DNA from: Blastococcus saxobsidens DD2
GTDB lineage: Bacteria; Actinomycetota; Actinomycetes; Mycobacteriales; Geodermatophilaceae
Direction: 5' to 3'
NCBI RefSeq assembly: GCF_000284015.1
Contig: NC_016943.1
Span: forward strand, 1,653,541-1,717,540
Length of the DNA stretch: 64,000 nucleotides
Positions 1-8,013 of this stretch are shown piece after piece. Made by a program: the position numbers and the translations under genes. Position 1 is the stretch's first letter; each line of letters begins with the position of its first letter. The notes under the pieces are model-generated. The model saw only the letters and a list, made by a program, of their open reading frames with translations, was not told the DNA's origin and searched no databases.

Positions 1-1
1 T

Positions 2-277
2 GCCTGGGACGACGCGAAGGACCCCCGACTATCGCCCCTGCACGGCTCGGACCTCTCGGGTCTGCCGCCGGCGGTGATCGTCACGGCCGAGTTCGACCCG
101 CTGCGCGACGAGGGCGAAGCCTACGGCGAGGCGCTGCGCGCCGCGGGGGTGTCCGCCGACGTCCGCCGCTACGACGGCATGATCCACGGCTTCTTCGACA
201 TGGGGACGATCTCGCCGGTCGCCCAGGCGGCGATCGAGGAGAGCTGCGCCCGGTTCGGCCAGGTGCTGCGCGGCTGA
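2..277 (+). CDS. Alpha/beta hydrolase (esterase/lipase family 3), C-terminal part
   Basis: The open frame is cut by the left window edge. The visible 91 residues are the C-terminal third of a carboxylesterase/lipase of the hormone-sensitive-lipase-like alpha/beta hydrolase-3 family. The catalytic Asp is visible in [12 protein letters not shown], and the catalytic His in the MIHGFFDMG motif near the end. These enzymes hydrolyse short to medium acyl esters in the cytoplasm. The nucleophile Ser and the HGGG oxyanion motif lie outside the window. Family assignment is firm; the substrate cannot be inferred. Confidence 0.85.
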   Translation, partial: AWDDAKDPRLSPLHGSDLSGLPPAVIVTAEFDPLRDEGEAYGEALRAAGVSADVRRYDGMIHGFFDMGTISPVAQAAIEESCARFGQVLRG

Positions 278-282
278 CCACG

Positions 283-336
283 GCATAGGAGGCTATGCAC
301 GCGGTTTCGGGCGCCGATCCGTATGCATAGCCTCCT
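283..336. terminator. Inverted repeat after the esterase gene, possible terminator or operator
   Basis: A perfect 13-bp inverted repeat (287-299 with 324-336) encloses a 24-nt loop just downstream of the esterase stop. The left arm also lies inside its own palindrome, GCATAG-GAGG-CTATGC at 283-298. No clear U-tract follows. It could be a terminator or a paired operator for the lipoprotein gene that begins at 484. Confidence 0.4.
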
Positions 337-483
337 TTGCCTGGGGTGGGTGACGCGCTCGTGGTGTTGCGGCCTCGTGTCGAACGGCCCGGGCAGGCAT
401 CCGGTTGCCAGGCGCGGGCACTCAGGTCCCGTCGCAGGCGACGCGTGCGACGGCTGCGGCCCGCGTCGAGCAGAGGAGATGCC

Positions 484-1137
484 ATGAGCGCCAGTGCTGG
501 GGGAGTTGCCCGGACCGGTCCCCGACGAGCGGGGCGGGCCGCGGCCGCGGTTCTCGCCACGGCCGTCGGGGTGGGCCTCCTCGCTGCGTGCAGCGACGAC
601 CCGGTCGGCCCGAGAACCGGCCCGGCGGCCACGGAGGTGCGGGCGCTCGAGGACCGTCTCGGCGGGGTCGAGGACCGTCTCACCACGCTCGAAGACCGGG
701 TCGGCCTCCTCGAGGACGAGCCGGCTGCCGATGACGAGGGCGCTGCCGGTGACGAGCCGGAGGAGGAGCTGGCCGGTGAGGACGAGACCGGGGTCCTCGG
801 GGACGCCGAGGGGCTGATCGGCGAGCGCGTCATGGTCAGCGGTGAGGTCACCGAGCCGGTCACGGTGGCCGACGTCGGGGCCTCCTTCCGCATCGCGGGC
901 GACAGCGGTGAGTCCGTCCTGGTCGTCATGGCGACGCCGCCGGCCGAGCTTGCGACCGGCGACGCGGTCCAGGTCTCGGGCACGGTCGTCCGGATCGCCG
1001 AGGACAGCTTCGAGATCGACTTCGGCATCGCGGCGGACCAGCTGTTCGGGGACCCCGCTGCCTTCTTCGCCGACTTCGGGGGAGAGGTCGCCATCTCGGC
1101 GGACGGCATGGACATCGTGCAGGACCAGGCGGACTGA
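484..1137 (+). CDS. Secreted lipoprotein with coiled coil and OB-fold-like C-terminal domain
   Basis: A 217-residue predicted lipoprotein. The ATG at 484 follows AGAGGAGA, and an Arg-rich n-region and hydrophobic stretch lead to the lipobox LLAAC around residue 37. A short heptad-like segment with repeated LEDR units follows (about residues 52-75), then an acidic linker. The C-terminal 110 residues alternate V-x-V strands (VMVSGEVTEPV, VQVSGTVVRI), suggesting an OB-fold-like barrel facing the cell exterior. It is clearly paralogous to the minus-strand lipoprotein at 2667-3311. The function is unknown; the fold is an inference from strand pattern. Confidence 0.8.
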   Translation: MSASAGGVARTGPRRAGRAAAAVLATAVGVGLLAACSDDPVGPRTGPAATEVRALEDRLGGVEDRLTTLEDRVGLLEDEPAADDEGAAGDEPEEELAGEDETGVLGDAEGLIGERVMVSGEVTEPVTVADVGASFRIAGDSGESVLVVMATPPAELATGDAVQVSGTVVRIAEDSFEIDFGIAADQLFGDPAAFFADFGGEVAISADGMDIVQDQAD

Positions 1138-1174
1138 CGTCTCGGGGGCGGCCGGCCTGCCTACCCGGCGCGCC

Positions 1175-2395
1175 TCAGGCCGCGTGTTCCGGCACGGGCA
1201 GAGAGTCGGACCCGGCGGGTTCCGGAGCCGCCGCACGGGGCACCGGGTGCTCCCTGAGGAATCCGAGGATCCGGTAGGTGACCGCCACCAGCGGCACCGC
1301 GAGCAGGGCGCCGGCGATCCCCCAGAGCAGGCTGCCGGCCGTGACCGCGACGAGGATGACCACCGGGTGCAGGCGGATCGTGCGGCCGACGATGATCGGC
1401 TGCAGCAGGTTGCCCTCCACCTGCTGCACGACGAGGACCGCGACGAGCACGATGATGGCGTCGGTGAGGCCGTTGGTCACGAGGGTGACCAGTACCGCCA
1501 CGGCCCCGCTGACGGTCGCGCCGAAGAGCGGGATGAAGGCGCCGATGAACGTCAGGAGGGTCAGCGAGACCCACAGCGGCACCCCGAGGATGAGCAGCAC
1601 CGCACCGATGCCCACCGCATCGATCAGGGCGACGACGACGACGCCCCGCACGTACTGCGACAGGACCGTCCAAGCGGCGTGCCCCGCCCCGTCGACCTGC
1701 TCCCTCCGCCGGCCGGGGACCCAGCCGAGCAGCCAGGACCACATGGCGGCACCGTCCTTCAGCAGGAAGAAGGTCAGGAAGGCCACCAGGATCACGGCGG
1801 CGAGCACGTAGACGGCCATCCGGGCGGCCGCGGCCGGTTGCGGGGCCAGCGCGTAGAGGCGGTCGACCACGGTGTTCCGGATCTCGGTGACCTGCTGGGG
1901 ATCCAAACCGAGCGGCCCCTCGGTCAGCCACACGCGGATGCGGTCGATGCCCGCGGTCAGCGGGCGCGTCAGGCCCCGGAGCTTCGCGGCGGCTCGGAAC
2001 CCGAACAGGAATCCGATACCGGTCATGACGGCGAGGAGGAGCAGCACCGACAGGAGGGCGGAGACTCCCTGGCCGAGCCCTCGGCGGTGCAGCCAGCGGG
2101 TGATCGGCTGGACCAGCGCGGTGAGCAGCAGCGCCACCGCGACGGCCACGGTCAGCAGCGGCAGGCGCAGCAGGAACCAGAACAACAGCCATCCCACCGC
2201 GGCGAGCATCAGGACCGCCGCCCCGGTGATCAGGACTCGAACCGCCCAGTGCGGCGCCACCGGAACCGGCCGGGGGGCTGAGGGAGAGACGCTGTCCCTC
2301 GGACCCCCGGCGCCGTCGGCGCTGGCCTCCGGCCGAACGCCGACAGGTTCCGAGCCGGAGAGCTCAGCTCTCGACCACCATCTCACCGCGGCCAC
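1175..2395 (-). CDS. AI-2E family transporter-like membrane protein
   Basis: A polytopic membrane protein of about 406 residues in the AI-2E transporter family (YdiK/PerM/TqsA-like), recognised by several hydrophobic segments, the FIPLFGATVSG region and the VEGNLLQPIIVGR motif near the end. Family members are proposed exporters of small molecules or ions, and few have proven substrates. I chose the GTG at 2395 because AGGAGAGGA lies just upstream. The frame stays open to a GTG at 2506. It lies between two paralogous lipoprotein genes, one on each strand, so a functional link with them is possible but unproven. Confidence 0.8.
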   Translation of the reverse strand: MAAVRWWSRAELSGSEPVGVRPEASADGAGGPRDSVSPSAPRPVPVAPHWAVRVLITGAAVLMLAAVGWLLFWFLLRLPLLTVAVAVALLLTALVQPITRWLHRRGLGQGVSALLSVLLLLAVMTGIGFLFGFRAAAKLRGLTRPLTAGIDRIRVWLTEGPLGLDPQQVTEIRNTVVDRLYALAPQPAAAARMAVYVLAAVILVAFLTFFLLKDGAAMWSWLLGWVPGRRREQVDGAGHAAWTVLSQYVRGVVVVALIDAVGIGAVLLILGVPLWVSLTLLTFIGAFIPLFGATVSGAVAVLVTLVTNGLTDAIIVLVAVLVVQQVEGNLLQPIIVGRTIRLHPVVILVAVTAGSLLWGIAGALLAVPLVAVTYRILGFLREHPVPRAAAPEPAGSDSLPVPEHAA

Positions 2396-2612
2396 CCGGT
2401 CCTCTCCTGGGAACTCGACCGGAGCCCGGTCGTCTGCGCTGACTCGACTTCCCACAAAGCGGGAGGTCTGTGCACGGACGGTGCGGGCGTCAAGTACTTG
2501 ACACACGCAGAGGGTTCACGGACCCCTGACGATCGCGCCTCTCGGCAGTGTGGCGCGCGGCGGCGGTGGCGTCCTGTCGAGGGCAGCGGAACTGCGCACG
2601 AGGCGGACCGGG

Positions 2613-2650
2613 CCACGGCGGAGGACCGGGTTTCCGGTCCGCCGCCGTGG
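2613..2650 (-). terminator. Rho-independent-like hairpin after lipoprotein gene
   Basis: A 17-bp stem with one mismatch (2613-2629 with 2634-2650) and a 4-nt loop sits 16 nt beyond the stop of the minus-strand lipoprotein gene. It lacks a long U-tract, as is common in high-GC actinobacteria. Confidence 0.65.
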
Positions 2651-2666
2651 ACGACTGCCCGATCGG

Positions 2667-3311
2667 TCAGTCGTTCTGGCCCTGCTCCTGCAGCACCTCG
2701 ATGCGGTCGGCGGAGATGGCGATCGAGCCCTCTTCCTCCTCGAAGAACGCGTCGGCGTCCTCGAAGAGGTCGTCGGACGCGAGGCCGAAGTCCTCCTCGA
2801 AGGTGTCCCGCTGCACCTGGACGACGGTGCCCGAGACCTGGACGACGTCGTTGGCGTCCATCTCGGCGGGCGGGGAGGCCGAGATCACGGCGATCGGGTC
2901 GCCGGATTCACCCGCGATGCGGAACGAGCTACCGATGTCGGTCGTCGTGACCATCTCGGAGACCTCCGCGCTGACCGTGACCTCCTGGCCGACGTAGGAC
3001 TCGTTGTCCCCGAAGAAGGCCTCGGTGTCGTCGTCGGCCCCTAGCGGGTCGACGGCGTCGGCACCGACGTCCGCACCGACGTCCGCACCCAGGCCCTCCT
3101 CCAAGGCGCCGATCCGCTCGTCCAGGCCCGCGACCTGGTCCTCGACCCCCTGAAGGTCCTCGACGGATACCCCGCCGGCCTCGGGACCGGCCGAATCGTC
3201 GCTGCAGGCAGCCAGGCCGCCCATGCCGACGACCGCGGCGATCACGGCGCCGGCGGTACGGCCGGCGCGGCGCGTGCGGGTGGAGGTGAGGCGTGCAGCG
3301 TTCGTGTTCAT
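2667..3311 (-). CDS. Secreted lipoprotein, paralogue of the 484-1137 lipoprotein
   Basis: A 214-residue lipoprotein with Arg-rich n-region and the lipobox GLAAC around residue 35. A short coiled-coil segment follows (VEDQVAGLDERIGALEEG), then an Asp-rich linker and the same OB-fold-like C-terminal domain as its neighbour (SFRIAGESGD, DVVQVSGTVVQVQ). Start ATG at 3311 is preceded by GAGGAGAC. The two lipoproteins flank the AI-2E-like gene in opposite directions, suggesting an inverted duplication. The C-terminal part is very acidic, with clusters of Glu. No catalytic motif is visible. The function is unknown. Confidence 0.8.
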   Translation of the reverse strand: MNTNAARLTSTRTRRAGRTAGAVIAAVVGMGGLAACSDDSAGPEAGGVSVEDLQGVEDQVAGLDERIGALEEGLGADVGADVGADAVDPLGADDDTEAFFGDNESYVGQEVTVSAEVSEMVTTTDIGSSFRIAGESGDPIAVISASPPAEMDANDVVQVSGTVVQVQRDTFEEDFGLASDDLFEDADAFFEEEEGSIAISADRIEVLQEQGQND

Positions 3312-3641
3312 GTCGTCTCCTCTGTGCAGTCGGGGCCGCTGCAGAGCGCGGCCCACGAAGTAGCGGACGACGCATCTCCTGCCCGGCGAGGGACGAGGAA
3401 CGCCGCCCGTTGCGGCTCTGACACGTAGCCGACACCGTCCCGCCACATGGTCACGAGCAGGTCACGCAACGGACTGCGTGGTCTCGGGAGGCACCGCCGT
3501 GGCCGGTCATGTTGCGCCCGTCTTGCGGATCGGTGTCAGGACGGCGGCATCGCGGTGGCCGTGCGCGAGGCGGGCACATCCGACGGTGCGGCGCCTCCCG
3601 GGGGGCCGCATCCTCGCCACCCGCTCCGCCCGGAGGACGCC
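3312..3641. other. Intergenic region between divergent genes
   Basis: About 330 bases separate the divergently transcribed lipoprotein and the small coiled-coil gene. I see ribosome-binding sites at both edges but no convincing gene, repeat or RNA. It presumably holds both promoters. Confidence 0.5.
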
Positions 3642-3959
3642 ATGTCACAGCCCCTCGCGCCACAGCCCCCCGCGTCACAGCCCGTCGTGGCGCGGCCCGT
3701 CGCCCGCACACTGGCCGCCATCGACGCGGACCTGCACTCCACGCGCACCATCCGGCGCGACGCCGAGAAGGAGCTCGCCGAGGTGCGGCGGCGGCAGGAG
3801 GAGCTCGCCGACCTGGAGGCCACCCTGCTGATCACCATCGACACCCGGTCCCGGCTGGTCGACCACCTCCTGGACGAGCGCCTGCGGGTCGCGGGCGCGG
3901 GCAGTCTCCGGCTCTCCGGGCCCGGCGGGGCCAGCCGGCCGCTGACCAGCCTGCCGTGA
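3642..3959 (+). CDS. Small coiled-coil protein of unknown function
   Basis: A 105-residue protein. The ATG at 3642 follows CGGAGGA. After a low-complexity Pro/Gln N-terminus there is one long charged helix (about residues 28-70, rich in Arg, Glu and Leu), predicted coiled coil, then a short Gly/Ser tail. There is no signal peptide or membrane segment. It ends 17 nt before the start of the P450 remnant. I do not recognise a family. Confidence 0.6.
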   Translation: MSQPLAPQPPASQPVVARPVARTLAAIDADLHSTRTIRRDAEKELAEVRRRQEELADLEATLLITIDTRSRLVDHLLDERLRVAGAGSLRLSGPGGASRPLTSLP

Positions 3960-3976
3960 CCGCAGGGAACCTCACG

Positions 3977-4950
3977 GTGCCCACCGACGGAATTGCCCGG
4001 CTGGACGGCTCGGAAGCAGCGCCGCGCTGCTCCGGGAGGGGTACGCGTTCGGCGCCCACCGCTACCTGCGGTCGGGGTCCGACGCCTTCGAGACGCGGTT
4101 GATGCTGCGGAAGGCGGTGATCGCCTACGGGGAGGAGGCGGCGCGGCTGCTGTACGAGCCGGACCGGATGACCCGGCGTCGGGCGCTGCCGGTGACCACC
4201 CTGACGTTGTTGCAGGACTTCGGCAGCGTCGAGCTCCTCGACGAGCGGCCGCACCGGCACCGCAAGGCGATGTTCATGTCGCTGATGACGCCGGCCGCCC
4301 TCACCGAGCTGGGCGACCTGGTGGAACGCGAGTGGCAGGCTCGGATCCCCGAGTGGGAGCAGGCCCAGGACGTCGTCCTCTTCGACGCCGTCCGTGAGGT
4401 GCTGTGCCGGGCGGTCTGCGCGTGGAGCGGCATACCGCTCGCCGACGACGAGGTGGCGACCCGGACCCGTCAGTTCGCCGCGATGGTGGAGGGCGCCGGC
4501 TCGGCCGGGCCCCGGAACCTCCGCGGCCAGTTCCTGCGACACCGCGCCGAGCGCTGGGCCGGGCAGGTGATCGAGCGGATCCGCAGCGGGGACCTGCCGG
4601 TGAAGGAGGGCCGCGCGGCGCGGGTCATCGCCGCGCACCGGGACGAGGACGGCCGACTGCTGGGCGTGGAGGTGGCCCGGGTCGAGCTGATCAACGTGCT
4701 GCGCCCGACCGTCGCGGTGGCCCGGTACGTCGCGTTCGCGGCGCTCGCCCTGCACCAGCACCCCGACTGCCGGGCCCGGGTGCGCGAGGACGACGAGTAC
4801 CTCCGCTGGTTCGTGCAGGAGGTGCGCCGCTACTTGCTGACCACGGCCATGAGCTACGACGTGCCGCTCCAGGACCTGAGCGTCGACCTGTCCCGGATGC
4901 CGGCTGCCCCGGCCAGCGGGGTGCGGATCTCGCGGGTGCGGCCGGCATGA
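3977..4950 (+). pseudogene. CYP152-like fatty-acid peroxygenase P450 remnant lacking heme-binding loop
   Basis: The sequence matches the CYP152 (fatty-acid alpha/beta-hydroxylating peroxygenase) pattern: LLREGYAFGAHRY, then FETRL, the HRHRKAMFMSLMTP block, VCAWSGIPL and ELINVLRPTVAVARYVAFAA. Two lesions are visible. Near 4012-4023 the N-terminal frame (starting at the GTG at 3977) shifts by one. After FVQEVRRY the frame jumps directly to the normal C-terminus (YDVPLQDLSVDLSRMP), losing roughly 110 residues that should carry the PQGGG region and the heme-ligand Cys. The protein could not bind heme in the normal way. Its stop overlaps the start of the patatin gene (ATGA), so it may still be translated and couple to it. 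Confidence 0.8.
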
Positions 4951-6536
4951 CCGCTGGGGATCCGGTCCGGATCGCGCTCAGCATCAGCAACGGGGCATCC
5001 CTCGGCGCGTACGAGGCGGGTGCGACGGCCGGGCTGGTCGTCGCGCTGCAACGGCTCAACGAGCGGGATTCCCGGGACGGACGTCCCGCGTCGGTGTGCG
5101 TCGACGCCGTCGGGGGGACGTCGGCCGGCGCCATGGTCGGTCTGCTCGCCGCACGCTGCCTGCTGGCCGGTCTGGATCCGTTGCCCGTGCTGCACGCCGC
5201 CTGGGTGCGCAACGCCGGCCTGCGGCGGCTGGCCCGCGGGCGGAGCGACGCGCCCCTGTCGATGGCGACGGCGCACTCCGACACGATCGAACTGCTCGAG
5301 CCGCGGGACCGGCGCGGCCATCCGGTGCACCGGGTGCCGGACGCGGCCCGGCAGCGGCGGCCGGTCGAGTACACCGTCGGGCTCGGCAACCTGCAGGGCC
5401 TGACCTCGCTCATCGAGCGCGCGGGCGACGGCCCGGCGCACAGCGGCCTGACCCACACGGACGGGGCCGCCTTCACCCTCGGCCCGGACGACGATCGCGA
5501 CCGGTACCTGCAGCCGCGGCGCGGCAGCCCGCTGGACGCCGCGATCGCCTCGATGTCCCACCCCGCCCTCTTCGATCCGCGGCTGCTGGACCGCCGGCCG
5601 GACGAGCAGAGCTACCGGCGGTCCGGGGTCGCGGACTTCCCGGAGTCCGGGCACTTCTGGTACGCCGACGGCGGCGCGCTCGTCCGGCGTCCGCTCGGTG
5701 CCACCCTCGGCGCGGCGCGCCGGGCCGACCAAGAGGCGTGGGGCGTCCCGCCGGGCACGGCGGCCGCCGAGGGGGAGCCCCGCCGACTGCACGTCCTCGT
5801 CCACCCGCACACCGCCCCGCCGGGCGACGACGGCAGGTGGACCGATCCCGACCGCAGACCGAGCTGGGCCGCCACCCTGGTCCGCATGGTCACCGCACTG
5901 TCGGTCGAGTCGTTGTACGCCGACCTGCGCGGCATCGAGGACGTCAACGCCCGCCTGCGCCGGCTGGACGAGCTGGCCGGGACCCTGGCAGCACATCTGG
6001 GCGCCGGAGCCGAGGAGGCGCTGCGCCGGGCGCTGGGTGACGAGGCCCCAGGGGACACCGCCGACGTCCTGCGCCGGGCGCTGCGCGAGGCCGGGAACGT
6101 GGCCGGCCGGGTGCCGGTGGCCACGGAGGTCATCTCCCCGCTCCGGCTGCTGCAGCAGCCGTCGGGCGATGCGCGCCCGCCCGCCGGGCAGGAGCAGGTG
6201 CCCGACCTGCTCGCCGGGGAGTTCCTGGTGCGGTTCGGCGGCTTCGGCGGGCGGGCCTTCCGGCACAGCGACTTCGTGCTCGGCTGGCGGAGCCTCCAGG
6301 TGTGGCTGCCCGGTGCGCTGCGTGGGGCGGGCCTTCGGGAGCCGGCGGTCGCGGCCGCGGTCGAGGCGGTGGAGGAGCGGGACGTCCGGTACCGCGACCC
6401 GGGACGGCGCGGGCAGGCCACGCTCGCGGACGTGCCGCTGCGCACGCGCCTCCGCATGGCCGGGCTCATGGCCCACGCCACGCGCAGCCTGCTGTCCGAC
6501 GTCCTGCGCCCGGGGCCGCGCGTGCCGAGGCCGTGA
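4947..6536 (+). CDS. Patatin-like phospholipase
   Basis: A 529-residue patatin-family acyl hydrolase. The Gly-rich oxyanion segment is SNGASLGAYEAG (about residues 14-25), the nucleophile Ser59 sits in GGTSAGA, and the dyad Asp241 lies in YADGGALVRRP. The C-terminal 250 residues resemble the DUF3376 extension of actinobacterial patatins. It would hydrolyse lipid acyl esters. There is no signal peptide. The ATG overlaps the stop of the P450 remnant by 4 nt, which suggests an ancestral lipid-metabolism operon pairing a fatty-acid peroxygenase with a lipase. Confidence 0.88.
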   Translation: MTAGDPVRIALSISNGASLGAYEAGATAGLVVALQRLNERDSRDGRPASVCVDAVGGTSAGAMVGLLAARCLLAGLDPLPVLHAAWVRNAGLRRLARGRSDAPLSMATAHSDTIELLEPRDRRGHPVHRVPDAARQRRPVEYTVGLGNLQGLTSLIERAGDGPAHSGLTHTDGAAFTLGPDDDRDRYLQPRRGSPLDAAIASMSHPALFDPRLLDRRPDEQSYRRSGVADFPESGHFWYADGGALVRRPLGATLGAARRADQEAWGVPPGTAAAEGEPRRLHVLVHPHTAPPGDDGRWTDPDRRPSWAATLVRMVTALSVESLYADLRGIEDVNARLRRLDELAGTLAAHLGAGAEEALRRALGDEAPGDTADVLRRALREAGNVAGRVPVATEVISPLRLLQQPSGDARPPAGQEQVPDLLAGEFLVRFGGFGGRAFRHSDFVLGWRSLQVWLPGALRGAGLREPAVAAAVEAVEERDVRYRDPGRRGQATLADVPLRTRLRMAGLMAHATRSLLSDVLRPGPRVPRP

Positions 6537-6670
6537 CAAGTGCCTCACCAGGCGGTTCCCGGACCGGCCGAGCGGGCAGCGACAGGGACGACGACCCCAC
6601 GCAGCGGAGTTCCCCCGTGTCCGCAGGAACGCCGCGGGAGGGCACGCGACGACAGGAAGGCCGGCCACCG

Positions 6671-7888
6671 ATGACCGAGCAGCTCGCCACCAGGACCAGC
6701 ACCCGTCGGGTGCTGGAGTCGCTGGTCGGCATCCCGTTCACCGAGGGCAACCGGGTCGACGTCCTGAGGAACGGCGAGGAGACCTTCCCCGCGATGCTGG
6801 GGGCCATATCGGCGGCCCGCCACACCATCGACCTGCTCTGGTTCGGCTGGCGCGGCGGGGACATCTCGCACGAGGTCGCCGGCGCACTGGCCGAGCGGGC
6901 CAGGAACGGCGTCCGGGTGCGGGTGATGCTGGACGGTTACGGGGGCAAGCACATCGACCGCGACGACCTGCGCCTCCTGCGGAACTCCGGGTGCACGGTG
7001 TTCTTCTACCGGCCGATGCTCAGCCCCCGGATGACCGTCTGGAACCTGCGCACCCACCGCCGGGTGCTCCTGTGCGACGAGACCGTGGCCCTGACCGGCG
7101 GCACCGTCATCGACGAGGCGTGGACCGGCGACGGGCTGCGGCCGGGGCGGTGGCGGGACACGGCCTTCCGCGTGCGGGGCCCGGCCGTCAACGGGCTGCG
7201 GTCGGCCTTCGTGGCCGCGTGGATGCAGGCCCAGGTCCGGCTCCCGGGAGGACTGGTCTCCGAGGCCGACCGGTTCCCGGAGATCAGCAGGGCGGGCGAC
7301 ACGTCGGTCCAGGTGCTGCGGACGCCGTCCCAGCCGGGCTGGAGCGAGGCCGCCGTCGCGATCGCGGCGCTGCTGCAGACGGCGCGGGACACCGTCCGGG
7401 TCACGAGCCCCTACCTCCGGCTGCCGCGCTGGCTGCGCCGTGTGGTCACCGACGCCGCACAGCGCGGGGTGCACGTGCAGTTGCTCGTCGGCGGCCCGCA
7501 CGTCGAGCGGCCCTCGATCCACCTGCAGGGCGAACTGGACTTCCAGCCCCTCCTGGACGCCGGGGTGGAGATCTGGCGCTACCAGCCTGCGCCGCTGCAC
7601 GCCAAGGTCGTCACCGTGGACGGCGCAGTCGCAATGGTGGGTACGGCGAACTTCGACACCCGCTCCCTGGCGCTCAACGAGCAGGTCTGCCTCATGCTCG
7701 ACGATCCCGCGGTGGTCCGCGTGCTGGACGAGCACTTCGCCGAGGACCTCGGCCGCAGCGAGCGGGTCGATCCCGACCGGTGGCGGTCCCGCGGCCTCCG
7801 CCGGCGCACGTTCGAGGTCGCGGCGGATGTGGTCGGCCGGCCGCTGCGGGGCTTCGGGGCCATCGGTCTGGCCGGCCGCCGGCCCTGA
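6671..7888 (+). CDS. Phospholipase D/cardiolipin synthase-like protein
   Basis: A 405-residue protein with two phospholipase-D repeats, as in bacterial cardiolipin synthases. The second HKD motif is canonical (H310, K312, D317 in PLHAKVVTVDGAVAMVG, followed by NFDTRS). The first has Arg in place of Lys (H129, R131, D136 in THRRVLLCDETVALTGG). Family members transfer phosphatidyl groups at the membrane. There are no N-terminal membrane helices, unlike classical Cls, so it resembles the soluble ClsB/YmdC-type lineage. The ATG follows a purine-rich region. The neighbouring patatin gene also suggests a lipid-modifying locus. Whether the Arg substitution allows activity is unknown. Confidence 0.85.
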   Translation: MTEQLATRTSTRRVLESLVGIPFTEGNRVDVLRNGEETFPAMLGAISAARHTIDLLWFGWRGGDISHEVAGALAERARNGVRVRVMLDGYGGKHIDRDDLRLLRNSGCTVFFYRPMLSPRMTVWNLRTHRRVLLCDETVALTGGTVIDEAWTGDGLRPGRWRDTAFRVRGPAVNGLRSAFVAAWMQAQVRLPGGLVSEADRFPEISRAGDTSVQVLRTPSQPGWSEAAVAIAALLQTARDTVRVTSPYLRLPRWLRRVVTDAAQRGVHVQLLVGGPHVERPSIHLQGELDFQPLLDAGVEIWRYQPAPLHAKVVTVDGAVAMVGTANFDTRSLALNEQVCLMLDDPAVVRVLDEHFAEDLGRSERVDPDRWRSRGLRRRTFEVAADVVGRPLRGFGAIGLAGRRP

Positions 7889-8013
7889 CCGACCGAGGCA
7901 CGGGCACGGGCGCTCCCGGGCAGAGCACGGGGCGATCCGGTCGTGCATGACAGTTCTGCGTCGATGTCCGTGCCGGCGGTGTCCGGCGGCGTCCGGCGGG
8001 ACATCGCTCCGAT

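Noticed and set aside
842..2281. Long plus-strand open frame over the AI-2E-type gene
   Set aside because: It is rich in Arg, Gln and His, lies opposite a clear membrane protein, and shows no domain; it is a high-GC shadow frame.
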